A DNA stretch of 64,000 nt from Allobacillus halotolerans (GCF_028743495.1 NZ_CP117968.1); one strand, 5' to 3'; numbered from the stretch's first letter, positions 54,291 to 63,695 are shown. Program-made: numbers and translations. The notes: generated from the sequence alone by a model not told the origin.

Positions 54291-54840
54291 AAAGATGATT
54301 CTCCCTTATATACCGTTCTACTTCTTTCTGCAAACCTTCTACCGGTTCATTTTGTTGCAATCCCTTTCGAATGCTAGTCGATGAATAGGGTAGGTCGGGA
54401 ATCTCCAGCATCTGAACTTGATCGGATTCCGTATAAGAATAGCCTTCTCTTCTCACCCCAATAAATTGTACCAATTCTTTTAATTCCTCGATTTGATACC
54501 AATTGGATAAGAAAGCTATTTGATCGCCTCCGATAATAAAGTAAAACGCTACATCTGGATGAAGCTCTCGTAATGCTTTCACTGTATCGATTGTATAAGA
54601 ACGGCCTTCTCGGTCGAACTCAATGGTTGATATGAAAAGTCCATCCTCACCATCAATCATTCGTTCCAACATACGTAGTCGGTCGTCTGGTGATGCCGTT
54701 GCTTCATCTTTATGAGGGGGTTCATAAGTTGGTATAAACCAGACTTCATCCAAATCCAATTTTTCTTTGACGGTTTTCCCGATCACAAAATGTCCTTTAT
54801 GTGGTGGGTCAAATGTGCCCCCAAACAAACCTACTTTCAT
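54280..54840 (-). CDS. nadD: Nicotinate-nucleotide adenylyltransferase
   Basis: Forms deamido-NAD from nicotinate mononucleotide. 186 residues from ATG 54840 (MKVGLFGGTFDPPHKGH), chosen because AAGGTGA is four bases upstream and the family begins so. The ISTIEFDREG and SSTSIRKGL motifs are present. A longer frame to 54909 is open but unlikely. Confidence 0.95.
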   Translation of the reverse strand: MKVGLFGGTFDPPHKGHFVIGKTVKEKLDLDEVWFIPTYEPPHKDEATASPDDRLRMLERMIDGEDGLFISTIEFDREGRSYTIDTVKALRELHPDVAFYFIIGGDQIAFLSNWYQIEELKELVQFIGVRREGYSYTESDQVQMLEIPDLPYSSTSIRKGLQQNEPVEGLQKEVERYIRENHLYER

Positions 54841-54942
54841 AAGATCACCTTCTATATCGGTATAATTATCTTTCCACACTCGTCGACCAATATAGCTCGC
54901 AAGAAACATGGGTGGTTGACACCCTATTATTGAAACTACGCA

Positions 54943-55233
54943 TTATGGTAATTCAATCTGTTTATTTTCTTCAGAAGGCTTGTACAAAATAACGATATTC
55001 CCAATGATCTGCACCAACTCAGCATTTGTTCCCCGCACAATCTGTTGGGCGATCTCTTCTTTATCTTCAAAGACATTTTGTAAAATATTTATCTTGATCA
55101 ATTCTCTTTTCTCAAGCACATCATTTAATTGGGCAATCAAATTGTCATTGACACCTTGTTTACCAACTTGAAAAATTGGTGATAAATGATGGGCTTCTTT
55201 ACGTAAAAATCGTTTTTGTTTTCCGGTTAACAT
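54943..55233 (-). CDS. yhbY: RNA-binding protein YhbY (CRM domain)
   Basis: 96 residues. The CRM fold carries PIFQVGKQGVND near residue 20. It associates with pre-50S ribosomes in relatives. It starts 4 bp after the aroE stop and corresponds to B. subtilis yqeI. Confidence 0.95.
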   Translation of the reverse strand: MLTGKQKRFLRKEAHHLSPIFQVGKQGVNDNLIAQLNDVLEKRELIKINILQNVFEDKEEIAQQIVRGTNAELVQIIGNIVILYKPSEENKQIELP

Positions 55234-55237
55234 CTGA

Positions 55238-56050
55238 TCACTCCTTCAGCCATTCTAACAGCCTTTCATTAGGTCGATGTCCTGTCCAAATTTCAAATGA
55301 TTTTGCCGCTTGATGAATCAACATATCAATACCGAATAAAACTTCAATCCCCAATTCATCCGCTTGCTCTAGAAATTTCGTCCATTTCGGTTGATAAACG
55401 ATATCACTCACTATAGCCTGTGGCTTTACGCGATCTAATCGGATTATTTGTGTATCGATATTCGGTTGCATTCCAACGGTAGTCGTTTGAATAATAAGGT
55501 CATATTTACCTAGATGTTCTTCAGCTTCAGTTAGATCGTATACTTGGCTTGTTTTTAGTTTCTTCGTAAGTTCAATTGCTTTTTCTTCGGTACGATTCGT
55601 AATATCAATCGTAAAATTTTCTATATCATTCAATGCAAGTGCGATTCCTTTTGCTGCGCCCCCTGCTCCGATAATCAAGATCTTTTTTTTCGTTTGATTG
55701 AAAAATTCTGATTTAGCTTGTCTTAAAGCTTCAATATATCCAATTCCATCTGTATTGTAACCAACAAGCTGCCCATCCATCAATTTAACGGTATTCACCG
55801 CATTCATTTCCTGCGCATAAAAGTCCAGTCGATCCAAATAAGGAATGATTGATGCTTTATATGGTGCAGTCACATTAAAACCCATCAATCCGTCTTGCTT
55901 CACTTGTTCTGTAAAGGCATCCAATTCTGCATGTGTTAATTCATATAATTCATATGCACCATTTACCCCAAAATCTTTCAAAAAATGTTGATGGAGTTCA
56001 GGGGATTTGGAATGTTTGATGGGATTTCCAATCAGTCCGAAGTGATACAT
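55238..56050 (-). CDS. aroE: Shikimate dehydrogenase
   Basis: NADP-dependent step of the shikimate pathway. 270 residues. NPIKHSKSPELHQ near residue 8, the catalytic Lys in NVTAPYKASI near residue 65, and the nucleotide loop GAGGAAKG near residue 128. It follows yqeH by 13 bp. Confidence 0.96.
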   Translation of the reverse strand: MYHFGLIGNPIKHSKSPELHQHFLKDFGVNGAYELYELTHAELDAFTEQVKQDGLMGFNVTAPYKASIIPYLDRLDFYAQEMNAVNTVKLMDGQLVGYNTDGIGYIEALRQAKSEFFNQTKKKILIIGAGGAAKGIALALNDIENFTIDITNRTEEKAIELTKKLKTSQVYDLTEAEEHLGKYDLIIQTTTVGMQPNIDTQIIRLDRVKPQAIVSDIVYQPKWTKFLEQADELGIEVLFGIDMLIHQAAKSFEIWTGHRPNERLLEWLKE

Positions 56051-56063
56051 GGAATTCTTCTCC

Positions 56064-57170
56064 TTAGATAATTGCTTCGCGTATGATTACATTGACCCCT
56101 TCAGGTGCATACGCATCTACCGTGATTTTTCCGGCTGGAATCGTAATCCACCCAAGACCAGAAACAACAATATCCATTTTCTTTTCGTGAATATGAAAAG
56201 TTTTTCGTTTTAAAGCTGGCCACTTCTCTATTGTTTCTTCACTTGGTGGAGACAGCATTTCACCTAAATGATTTTCATATAAGTCTTCTGCTTTTTCCGT
56301 TTTCGTTCGGTGAATAGACAATCGGTTTGAAAAATAACAAATATAGCCATATTTATCATCCGCTTCAGAAATGTCCAACCGAACCATTCCGCCGACGAAT
56401 AACGTTTGTCCATCATTCAATTGGAAGACTCTCGGTTTCACTTCTTTTTTCGGAGTAATAATCTTCAAGTCTTTCGCAGTCATCAAATGGGCCATTTGAT
56501 GATCATTAATAATTCCCGGAGTGTCAATCAAATTTGATTGTTCATCTAATGGGATTTCGATGAATCCAAGCGTTGTACCAGGAAAATAGGATGTCGTAAT
56601 AACATCTTTCTCACCGACCGATTGATGAATTAAATGATTGATGAAAGTCGATTTGCCAACGTTTGTACAACCGACAACATAGACATCTTTACCTTGCCTT
56701 AGTTGATCGAGTTGTAAAGAGGCCTCTTCAATTCCTGTTCCTTTGACAGAACTGACTAAAAAAACATCCTCAATAATCAACCCATACTCTTTGGCTACAT
56801 TTCGCAACCAAAGCTTAACTTTGTTCAAGTTTGTAGACTTTGGCAACAAGTCAACTTTATTACCGACTAAAACGATCGGGTTATTTCCAACAAACCGTTT
56901 TAAGCCTGGAATAAAACTTCCGTGGACATCAAATAAATCAACAATATTAACGACCACTGCATCTTGGTCACTAATATCATGAAGCATTTGAAGAAAGTCA
57001 TCTGCATGCATGTTGACGTCTTGCACTTCATTATAATTTTTCAACCGAAAGCAACGCTGGCAAATCAATTGTTCTTGATGCAATGCAGATTCAGGTACAT
57101 ATCCAGGCTCTTGCTTATTTTCTGTCTGAATGGGTGCCCCACAACCTTGACAGTACAGTTGCTCATTCAT
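56064..57170 (-). CDS. yqeH: Circularly permuted GTPase YqeH
   Basis: GTPase for 30S assembly. 368 residues. An N-terminal zinc finger (CQGCG and CQRC) is followed by permuted G motifs: NKVDLLP (G4), then GCTNVGKST (G1), then DTPG (G3). The C-terminal domain has YICYFSNRLSIHRTK. It starts 1 bp after yqeG. Confidence 0.96.
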   Translation of the reverse strand: MNEQLYCQGCGAPIQTENKQEPGYVPESALHQEQLICQRCFRLKNYNEVQDVNMHADDFLQMLHDISDQDAVVVNIVDLFDVHGSFIPGLKRFVGNNPIVLVGNKVDLLPKSTNLNKVKLWLRNVAKEYGLIIEDVFLVSSVKGTGIEEASLQLDQLRQGKDVYVVGCTNVGKSTFINHLIHQSVGEKDVITTSYFPGTTLGFIEIPLDEQSNLIDTPGIINDHQMAHLMTAKDLKIITPKKEVKPRVFQLNDGQTLFVGGMVRLDISEADDKYGYICYFSNRLSIHRTKTEKAEDLYENHLGEMLSPPSEETIEKWPALKRKTFHIHEKKMDIVVSGLGWITIPAGKITVDAYAPEGVNVIIREAII

Positions 57171-57171
57171 A

Positions 57172-57687
57172 CTATTCCTCCCAGTTCAACTTACCTTTTC
57201 GTTTAAAGTAATTCATGATTCTTCTTTCGATCATCCGATTGAATTTTGTAAAAAACCCATCCGATTCAACAACGGGTATGACAAGTATTGTATATAAACC
57301 TCCACGATTCCCACCGAGAACGTCAGTCAATAACTGATCACCTACCACCACAATTTCCTCTTTCGGAAGGTTCATGGTTTTTCTTGCCTTTCTAAAAGCT
57401 TTTTGTGTAGGCTTTTTAGCATTATGGATAAAAGGAATATCTAAAGGATTCGAAAAAAACCTTACCCGTTCTTCATTGTTATTGGAGATAATCGTCACTT
57501 GGAGTCCAGCTTCTCTCAATGATTTGAACCATTCAATGATTTCAGGAGTTGCCTCCGGCTGGTCCCAAGCTACTAACGTATTGTCTAAATCCGTAATAAC
57601 GCCTTTAATTCCTCGTTCTTTTAAATAAGCAGGTGTTATTTCGAACACGTCTTTAACTTGGTCATTGGGCAAAAAATCTGAAAGCAT
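57172..57687 (-). CDS. yqeG: HAD-IIIA family phosphatase YqeG
   Basis: 171 residues. HAD motif I TDLDNTLVAWD near residue 36, motif II in TIISNNNE, motif III Lys in NAKKPTQKAF, and motif IV in VVGDQLLTDVLGG. Physiological substrate unknown; distant relatives act on phosphatidylglycerophosphate. First gene of the long minus-strand run. Confidence 0.93.
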   Translation of the reverse strand: MLSDFLPNDQVKDVFEITPAYLKERGIKGVITDLDNTLVAWDQPEATPEIIEWFKSLREAGLQVTIISNNNEERVRFFSNPLDIPFIHNAKKPTQKAFRKARKTMNLPKEEIVVVGDQLLTDVLGGNRGGLYTILVIPVVESDGFFTKFNRMIERRIMNYFKRKGKLNWEE

Positions 57688-57902
57688 ACTTACACCTCAC
57701 CTATATTCGCTAGTATTCATCATAAAGGAACGTCTAACAATTGAAAAGCGTTTTTAATGGATAAACATGAGCGAATCATTTTTTAGTGTATTATATGTTT
57801 ACTTTATGAATTGAACGGTAATAATGAATAATAAGATTTCTTAAGCAAAACAGCACGAATGTATGCTAAAAATCGTTCGACAAATTCATACATTTTTCTC
57901 TC

Positions 57903-57998
57903 TGTGGATAAACAAATCAACAGGATAAACACTAATATCGCAACATTTTTAAGTGATTTTTGTTGCATTACGCACAACTTATGCACAAGTTACACACA
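57903..57998. promoter_or_regulatory. Cluster of DnaA boxes upstream of sda
   Basis: TGTGGATAA (57903-57911) is a perfect reverse-strand DnaA box. TTACGCACA (57968-57976), TTATGCACA (57979-57987, perfect TTATNCACA) and TTACACACA (57990-57998) begin exactly 11 bp apart. A further near match TTATTCACC (58014-58022) overlaps the promoter. DnaA control of sda is known in B. subtilis. Confidence 0.8.
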
Positions 57999-58009
57999 AA
58001 AAAATCGAA

Positions 58010-58038
58010 TTGTTTATTCACCTTATTAGTGATAGGAT
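58010..58038 (+). promoter_or_regulatory. Candidate SigA promoter of sda
   Basis: TTGTTT (58010-58015), a 17-bp spacer, then TAGGAT (58033-58038). The -35 box overlaps a DnaA-box-like sequence. Confidence 0.5.
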
Positions 58039-58103
58039 AAATCACGTAGATTAGAGATTGACTCAGAGATTTATGGGAGGTGCGCCCTGCTAGGGTATTC
58101 ATA

Positions 58104-58244
58104 ATGGAACAATTATCAGACCGTTTACTCATTGAGTCTTATTATCGTGCCGTTAAGTTGGATTTAAATGATGACTTTATTAACTTAATCGAACGAGAGC
58201 TTGTCATTAGAGGGCTGGATGAAAAAATCAAAGAAATGTCATAA
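58104..58244 (+). CDS. sda: Sporulation checkpoint inhibitor Sda
   Basis: 46 residues (begins MEQLSDRLLIESYYRAVKLD). The helical hairpin pattern LSDxLLIESYxxA and FIxLIExEL matches Sda. It blocks autophosphorylation of the sporulation kinase KinA when DNA replication is disturbed. The ATG has only a weak site close by; GGGAGG lies about 24 bases upstream, with a small GC-rich hairpin between, so a GTG at 58080 (same frame) cannot be ruled out. Confidence 0.9.
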   Translation: MEQLSDRLLIESYYRAVKLDLNDDFINLIERELVIRGLDEKIKEMS

Positions 58245-58265
58245 ATAGCTTTTCTACCTATATAT

Positions 58266-58296
58266 AACTAACACGAATAACTGTGTTAGTTTTTTT
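58266..58296 (+). terminator. Terminator after sda
   Basis: AACTAACAC (58266-58274) pairs with GTGTTAGTT (58283-58291), followed by T. Confidence 0.9.
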
Positions 58297-58315
58297 ATTG
58301 GCTGATGGTTTACTC

Positions 58316-58345
58316 TTTTCAATTTTAATCATTAGCCATTATAAT
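58316..58345 (+). promoter_or_regulatory. Candidate SigA promoter of the mrp operon
   Basis: TTTTCA (58316-58321), an 18-bp spacer, then a perfect TATAAT (58340-58345). It lies about 45 bp before the mrpA start. Confidence 0.6.
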
Positions 58346-58390
58346 GGTTACTATATTTGTATTTATACCGTTGAAAGGATGTCACCATTC

Positions 58391-60724
58391 ATGATTTACG
58401 CAGTTTTTGCACCACTTCTATTTGCAATCGTCATTCCATTCCTCAGCAGGATGAAACATAAAATACATACTGGATGGCTCATCCTGCCTGTTCCGTTACT
58501 GGTTTTTATTTATTTTGTCTCATTCGTCGGGAGTGGTTTTGAAAGTCAAGTAAGCAGCTATAGTTGGATACCTTCACTTGATATATCGCTTAGTTTCCAC
58601 TTAGATGGGCTGAGTCTTTTATTTGCTCTATTGATCAGTGGGATTGGTTCGTTGGTCGTCTTATACTCCATCTATTATTTAGACAGAGAGGAACGGCTCG
58701 GTCATTTTTATACATATTTGTATATTTTTATGACAGCTATGTTGGGTGTTGTCCTATCCGATAACGTGTTTGCCCTCTATGCTTTCTGGGAGTTCACGTC
58801 CCTCTCTTCGTTTCTTTTAATTGGTTATTGGCATTTTAAAGAAAGATCCCGTTATGGAGCAATTAAGTCTCTATTAATTACGGTCAGTGGTGGTTTTAGT
58901 TTATTAGCTGGGTTAATTTCATTAACCGTCGTTACCGGGACGACAAGTATACGCGAAATGGTTGGCCAAGCGGATGTTATTTTGGAAAGCTCCTTTTTCC
59001 CCTTGATTTTAATCTTTTTATTACTTGGAGCATTTACGAAATCCGCACAATTTCCTTTCCATATTTGGTTACCGGATGCGATGGAAGCGCCGACACCTGT
59101 CAGTGCTTATTTACACTCGGCAACAATGGTAAAAGCCGGAATTTATTTAATGGCTCGTTTCTCAGCCATTTTCGGTGGCGAACCTAGTTTTTTCATGTTA
59201 TTAAGTTTATTTGGAATCATTACTTTAGTATGTGGTTCCTATATGGCTGTCCGTCAAACGGATTTAAAGGCGATTCTTGCTTATTCAACGATCAGTCAAT
59301 TAGGTATGATTATGGCTATGTTAGGTTTTGGTACGGATATCGCAATCTTCGCAGCTGTTTTCCATATTTTAAACCATGCAACCTTTAAAGGAAGCTTGTT
59401 TATGATTGCGGGTATTGTCGACCATGAAACCGGCACGCGGGATATTCGAAAGCTGGGTGGGCTGATGACGTTTATGCCAATGTCTGCCACACTGGCCCTG
59501 TTTGGAACATTTTCGATGGCCGGGGTGCCAATGCCATTTTTAAACGGTTTTTATAGTAAAGAGATGTTTTTTGATGCATCACTCCAATTATCTGGATATG
59601 CAGGAACCTTTGTGGAAGTACTTGCTGCCGTGCTTCCTTACTTAGCAGTGATTGGTAGTATTTTCACGTTTGTTTATTCGATGTATTTATTCTTCGGAAC
59701 ATTCAGAGGTAAATATAAAGAAGAACAATTACCAGTTAAGCCGCATGAAGCACCATTCATGATGCTTTTATCGCCCATCATTTTAGTAGTTGGTGTAATT
59801 GTCATTGGGCTTTTCCCTAGTCTTTTCAACAATGGCTTATTGACCCATGCAGCAGATGCCGTTTTCGGTGCTGAAGTTACAAAAGAAATCAGCTTCTGGC
59901 ATGGATTCATTCCACCGTTGTACATGTCTCTAGCAGTAGTCGCGCTTGGAACAGTACTGTATTTAACCAAAACAAGTTGGGAAAAAGTTTACACGATTAT
60001 ACCAGGTAACTTTTCCTTTAACCGGATTTATGATTGGGGAGTCAATCAATTAGAAGCTGCTAGTAATCGGATTACATTCACTTATATGAATGGTTCTTTA
60101 CGGCTTTATATGATCTTGTTACTAGCTTCTGTCACCACGATTACAGGAACTGTGTTATTTATTAGTGATGGCATCAATTTTGAAGTATCAGATGTGGCTC
60201 CTGTCACTGTTCATGAGGTTTTAATTGCGATTGTGATGGCAATCGCAGCAGTCGCAACCATTTTTGTGACCAATCGCATTGCTGCCATTCTAGTTGTAGG
60301 TGTAGTTGGATATGGTCTTGCGATTTTGTTCGTTCTATACAGTGCACCGGATTTAGCGCTGACTCAGCTGATTGTTGAGACTGTTACTGTCGCACTGTTT
60401 TTACTTTGTTTCTATCACTTACCGAACCTAACCAAACGAACAGAATCAATCGCCCATCGCGGTATGAACGCATTGATTTCGGTTGGATTCGGCGCATTGA
60501 TGCTCGTCATATCCATTAGTGCATACAACAGTCAATTTTTCAGTACGATCTCCGATTACTTTACAGAAAACGCTTATAAGCTAGGCGGAGGAGACAATAT
60601 CGTTAACGTGATCTTAGTTGATTTCCGTGGAATGGATACATTATTTGAAGTTTCTGTACTGTTTGGAGCAGGACTTGCAATTTATTCATTAATCCGTTTA
60701 CGGAAGAATAAGGGGGCGAAATAA
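58391..60724 (+). CDS. mrpA: Na+/H+ antiporter subunit A (MrpA)
   Basis: Largest subunit of the multisubunit cation/proton antiporter, related to NuoL of complex I. 777 residues from ATG 58391 (MIYAVFAPLLFAI), eight bases after AAAGGATGT; an ATG 12 bases earlier touches that site. About 20 membrane helices. Proton-channel motifs such as HSATMVKAGIYLMAR and the C-terminal MbhD/MbhE-like part ending NIVNVILVDFRGMDTLFE are present. The length is close to B. subtilis MrpA (about 800), so it is not an A-B fusion. Confidence 0.95.
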   Translation: MIYAVFAPLLFAIVIPFLSRMKHKIHTGWLILPVPLLVFIYFVSFVGSGFESQVSSYSWIPSLDISLSFHLDGLSLLFALLISGIGSLVVLYSIYYLDREERLGHFYTYLYIFMTAMLGVVLSDNVFALYAFWEFTSLSSFLLIGYWHFKERSRYGAIKSLLITVSGGFSLLAGLISLTVVTGTTSIREMVGQADVILESSFFPLILIFLLLGAFTKSAQFPFHIWLPDAMEAPTPVSAYLHSATMVKAGIYLMARFSAIFGGEPSFFMLLSLFGIITLVCGSYMAVRQTDLKAILAYSTISQLGMIMAMLGFGTDIAIFAAVFHILNHATFKGSLFMIAGIVDHETGTRDIRKLGGLMTFMPMSATLALFGTFSMAGVPMPFLNGFYSKEMFFDASLQLSGYAGTFVEVLAAVLPYLAVIGSIFTFVYSMYLFFGTFRGKYKEEQLPVKPHEAPFMMLLSPIILVVGVIVIGLFPSLFNNGLLTHAADAVFGAEVTKEISFWHGFIPPLYMSLAVVALGTVLYLTKTSWEKVYTIIPGNFSFNRIYDWGVNQLEAASNRITFTYMNGSLRLYMILLLASVTTITGTVLFISDGINFEVSDVAPVTVHEVLIAIVMAIAAVATIFVTNRIAAILVVGVVGYGLAILFVLYSAPDLALTQLIVETVTVALFLLCFYHLPNLTKRTESIAHRGMNALISVGFGALMLVISISAYNSQFFSTISDYFTENAYKLGGGDNIVNVILVDFRGMDTLFEVSVLFGAGLAIYSLIRLRKNKGAK

Positions 60725-60725
60725 T

Positions 60726-61064
60726 ATGGAAATCTTGATGGCTATCTTGGCGTCCATTTTGTTCGCCACCGCCATATATAACTTATTGCAAAAGCAGTTT
60801 TTAAGAATCATCATAGGTACGGTACTACTTTCACATGCTGCCCATCTATTTTTGCTTACGATGGGAAAATTAAAACGAGGAAATCCTCCTGTATTGGTTG
60901 AGGGTGTAACAAACTATGCGGATCCTCTACCACAAGCTCTCATTCTGACATCCATTGTCATTAGCTTTGGGGTAACTAGTTTTCTACTCGTATTGGCTTA
61001 CCGAACCTACACACTGAACAAATCTGATAATATGGACGAATTGAGAGGTAGTAGTGATGAGTAA
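60726..61064 (+). CDS. mrpC: Na+/H+ antiporter subunit C (MrpC)
   Basis: NuoK-like small subunit. 112 residues, three membrane helices, with NYADPLPQALILTSIVISFG near residue 62, diagnostic of MrpC. It starts 1 bp after mrpA, so no room exists for mrpB, which normally lies here. It overlaps mrpD. Confidence 0.95.
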   Translation: MEILMAILASILFATAIYNLLQKQFLRIIIGTVLLSHAAHLFLLTMGKLKRGNPPVLVEGVTNYADPLPQALILTSIVISFGVTSFLLVLAYRTYTLNKSDNMDELRGSSDE

Positions 61065-62541
61065 CTTAGCAGTTTTACCGATAGTTATACCTTTGATAGC
61101 TAGTGTTATCTCAGCGTTTATACCAAAAAAGCTTGGTCTATCACGGTTCATTGCGAAACTATTCGCGATAATCTTTTTAGTATATGCGGGGTACTTAGCT
61201 TGGGTCGTTTTCACGGACGGAATCATCGTTATGCAAGCAAGTGGCTGGGCCGCTCCATTCGGCATATCGATTGTGGCTGATTATTTATCTGTGACGCTTG
61301 TTTTGATTACATCAATCTTGACCACTGCAGCCGTCTTCTATGCACCAAGCTCATTAAGTCAACTTCAAGAAAGCTACTATTTTTATACGTTTATGTTCTT
61401 GATGATTAGTGGGGTTGTCGGTGCTTTCTTGACCGGAGACTTATTTAACCTGTTTGTATTCTTTGAAGTATTGTTGATGGCCTCGTACGGGCTCATCGTA
61501 CTCGGAGGAGGAAAAGTACAATTAAGAGAATCTCTTAAATATGTACTATTTAACGTTTTCTCTTCCATGCTATTTGTCACGACGATTGGTTTTATCTATG
61601 CCTCCGTCGGAACCGTAAACATGGCTCACTTAGCTGAAAGAATTCAAGAAGCTGAGCAAGCAGGAATATTAACAGGACTCGCTGTCTTGCTGTTTTTCGT
61701 ATTTGCGATTAAAGCGGCCATATTCCCACTTTATTATTGGTTACCTAATTCTTATATCGTCCCAAACCCGGTCGTTTCCGCATTATTTGGGGCATTACTT
61801 ACGAAAGTCGGAATCTATTCCATTCTTCGTGTTTTTACATTAATCTTCAATCATGATATAGGTATTACACACGAAATTTTCACCTGGTTAGCCATATTCA
61901 CCATGTTATTCGGTGTAATTGGAGCCTTGTCTACGCAAAATGTTAAACTGATTGTTACGTATAACATTATACCGGCAATTGGCTTCATTCTAATGGGGAT
62001 TAGCTTATATTCGTCAGCCGGCATTGAAGGCTCAGTCTATTACTTAGTGCATGATATGATCATTAAAGCAGCCCTTTTCTTTCTCGTTGGTGCTTTGGTT
62101 GTAGCCGCCGGTACGGACGATCTGCGAAAAATGGGTGGATTAATTACCCGATATCCTGTGCTTGGCTGGCTTTTCTTTATTGGTTCTCTCGTATTGGCAG
62201 GTGTACCGCCATTCAGTGGGTTTATTGGAAAGATACTATTATTAAGAGGATCATTAGAACAAGAAGAAATCCTTTTAACCGTAGCAGCCCTAATAACAAG
62301 CTTATTGATCCTTTATTCGATGATTCGTATCTTCGTACGTGGTTTTTGGGGAGACACTGTTGAAGGACTTCCAGAAGGACAAAATAAAAAAGTTCGCCAT
62401 CTAACCATTCCAGCCGCAGTATTACTTGCGATCAGTATTTTTATTGGAATCGGTGCTGAGTTTATCTATCCTCACGTTGAAACAATTGCTAATATGTTGT
62501 TAGATCGAGCAGAATACATTAACGCCGTACTAAGGGAGTAA
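61057..62541 (+). CDS. mrpD: Na+/H+ antiporter subunit D (MrpD)
   Basis: NuoN/NuoM-like proton-channel subunit. 494 residues, about 14 helices. The conserved Glu in FFEVLLMASYGL and Lys in FAIKAAIFPLYYWLPNSY are visible. I chose ATG 61057, eight bases after GAGAGG, rather than the GTG just before it. It overlaps mrpC by 8 bases. Confidence 0.95.
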   Translation: MSNLAVLPIVIPLIASVISAFIPKKLGLSRFIAKLFAIIFLVYAGYLAWVVFTDGIIVMQASGWAAPFGISIVADYLSVTLVLITSILTTAAVFYAPSSLSQLQESYYFYTFMFLMISGVVGAFLTGDLFNLFVFFEVLLMASYGLIVLGGGKVQLRESLKYVLFNVFSSMLFVTTIGFIYASVGTVNMAHLAERIQEAEQAGILTGLAVLLFFVFAIKAAIFPLYYWLPNSYIVPNPVVSALFGALLTKVGIYSILRVFTLIFNHDIGITHEIFTWLAIFTMLFGVIGALSTQNVKLIVTYNIIPAIGFILMGISLYSSAGIEGSVYYLVHDMIIKAALFFLVGALVVAAGTDDLRKMGGLITRYPVLGWLFFIGSLVLAGVPPFSGFIGKILLLRGSLEQEEILLTVAALITSLLILYSMIRIFVRGFWGDTVEGLPEGQNKKVRHLTIPAAVLLAISIFIGIGAEFIYPHVETIANMLLDRAEYINAVLRE

Positions 62542-62546
62542 GATTT

Positions 62547-63023
62547 ATGGCTATTCAAATAATATTCAATTTACTTATTGCAGTTTTATGGATGTTTATG
62601 ACAGAGTCTTATACATTCGTCACTTTTCTGATTGGTTATATCATCGGCATTGCTTTATTGTTCTTACTTCGTCGCTTCATACCAGATGCATTCTACTTTA
62701 AGCGAGTCTTATTGATGATCAAGTTGATCTTGTTATTTTTAAAAGAATTAATTGGATCGACCTGGCAAATAGCCAAACTTGTATACAAGCCCAAGTTGAA
62801 CGTAGAACCCGGGATCTTTGCACTACCGACTGAACTTCGTACGAATTGGGAAATTACGTTGCTTGCCAACTTAATTTCATTGACTCCTGGAACGTTGAGC
62901 GTTTCAATTTCTGATGATCATACGACAATCTATATCCACGCGATGGATATGCCGGATATCGAAAAAGAAATTGAAGGTATTAAGGAAACCTTTGAAAAAG
63001 CGATTATGGAGGTGACGAGATAA
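62547..63023 (+). CDS. mrpE: Na+/H+ antiporter subunit E (MrpE)
   Basis: 158 residues. Two to three N-terminal helices are followed by a cytoplasmic domain with ISLTPGTLSVSISDD, typical of MrpE. It shares one base with mrpF. No homologue in complex I. Confidence 0.94.
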   Translation: MAIQIIFNLLIAVLWMFMTESYTFVTFLIGYIIGIALLFLLRRFIPDAFYFKRVLLMIKLILLFLKELIGSTWQIAKLVYKPKLNVEPGIFALPTELRTNWEITLLANLISLTPGTLSVSISDDHTTIYIHAMDMPDIEKEIEGIKETFEKAIMEVTR

Positions 63024-63328
63024 TGTTAGAAGATTTCGGAGGCGAACTATTGGAATGGACAGTGATCGTTTGTCTGGTCGCAGTAGCTTTTTCGGTAGTT
63101 ATCCTATTGATTCGCATTATCATTGGTCCGACAAATGCGGACCGTGCTGTCGCCTTAGATACGATGGGAATCAATTTAATGGCTTTCGCCGGTCTGACAG
63201 CGATCCATCTAGTGACGACAAAACTAAATGATGTTATTTTATTGATTGGAATTTTATTGTTTATCGGTACGATCGCAATTGCGAAATTTATTGAAAAGGG
63301 TGTTATCATTGATCGAAATAATCATTAG
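63023..63328 (+). CDS. mrpF: Na+/H+ antiporter subunit F (MrpF)
   Basis: 101 residues, three helices. The RIIIGPTNADRAVALDTMG motif near residue 32 is diagnostic. It overlaps mrpG by about 20 bases. Confidence 0.94.
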   Translation: MLEDFGGELLEWTVIVCLVAVAFSVVILLIRIIIGPTNADRAVALDTMGINLMAFAGLTAIHLVTTKLNDVILLIGILLFIGTIAIAKFIEKGVIIDRNNH

Positions 63329-63680
63329 TTTATTTTTACTTGTTGGCACCTTTTTCATTTTTTCAGGGTCACTCGGCATACTGCGGTTTCCTGATGTCTA
63401 TACACGACTTCACGCAGCAACGAAAGCTTCTACACTCGGTGTGGCCAGTGTCTTGCTAGCAGCGTTTTTATTTTTGTACGTAGACCACGAAATCATTAGT
63501 GGAAAACTTTTAATTGGGATATGGTTTATTATGCTAACCGCCCCGATTAGTGGACACATGATCTCCAGAGCTGCACATAACGCAGGAGTTAAATTACATG
63601 AAAGTAGCATTCGTGATGAATTACGAGAAGCAAATGAACGAACGGATGCTGAACGACAATCTGAACAGCCAGATTCGTAA
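63309..63680 (+). CDS. mrpG: Na+/H+ antiporter subunit G (MrpG)
   Basis: About 123 residues, three helices and a hydrophilic tail. GILRFPDVYTRLHAATKAST near residue 26 is the MrpG signature. I chose TTG 63309 (MIEIIISLFLLVG), which has AAAAGG about nine bases upstream; GTG 63300 touches that site and the frame open from 63246 lies inside mrpF. A terminator follows, closing the operon. Confidence 0.92.
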   Translation: MIEIIISLFLLVGTFFIFSGSLGILRFPDVYTRLHAATKASTLGVASVLLAAFLFLYVDHEIISGKLLIGIWFIMLTAPISGHMISRAAHNAGVKLHESSIRDELREANERTDAERQSEQPDS

Positions 63681-63695
63681 AATCTAATCTGAGAC

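Larger units (their letters stand above)
57688..58103. other. Intergenic control region between yqeG and sda
   Basis: No coding sequence of its own is supported. It is AT-rich and holds a cluster of DnaA boxes (57903-57911 and 57968-57998) and a likely sda promoter (58010-58038). Confidence 0.75.

Noticed and set aside
58245..58390. Remnant of mrpB upstream of mrpA
   Set aside because: The stretch holds the sda terminator and a promoter. The open frame that extends mrpA upstream to 58283 reads through the terminator T run and lacks a ribosome site.
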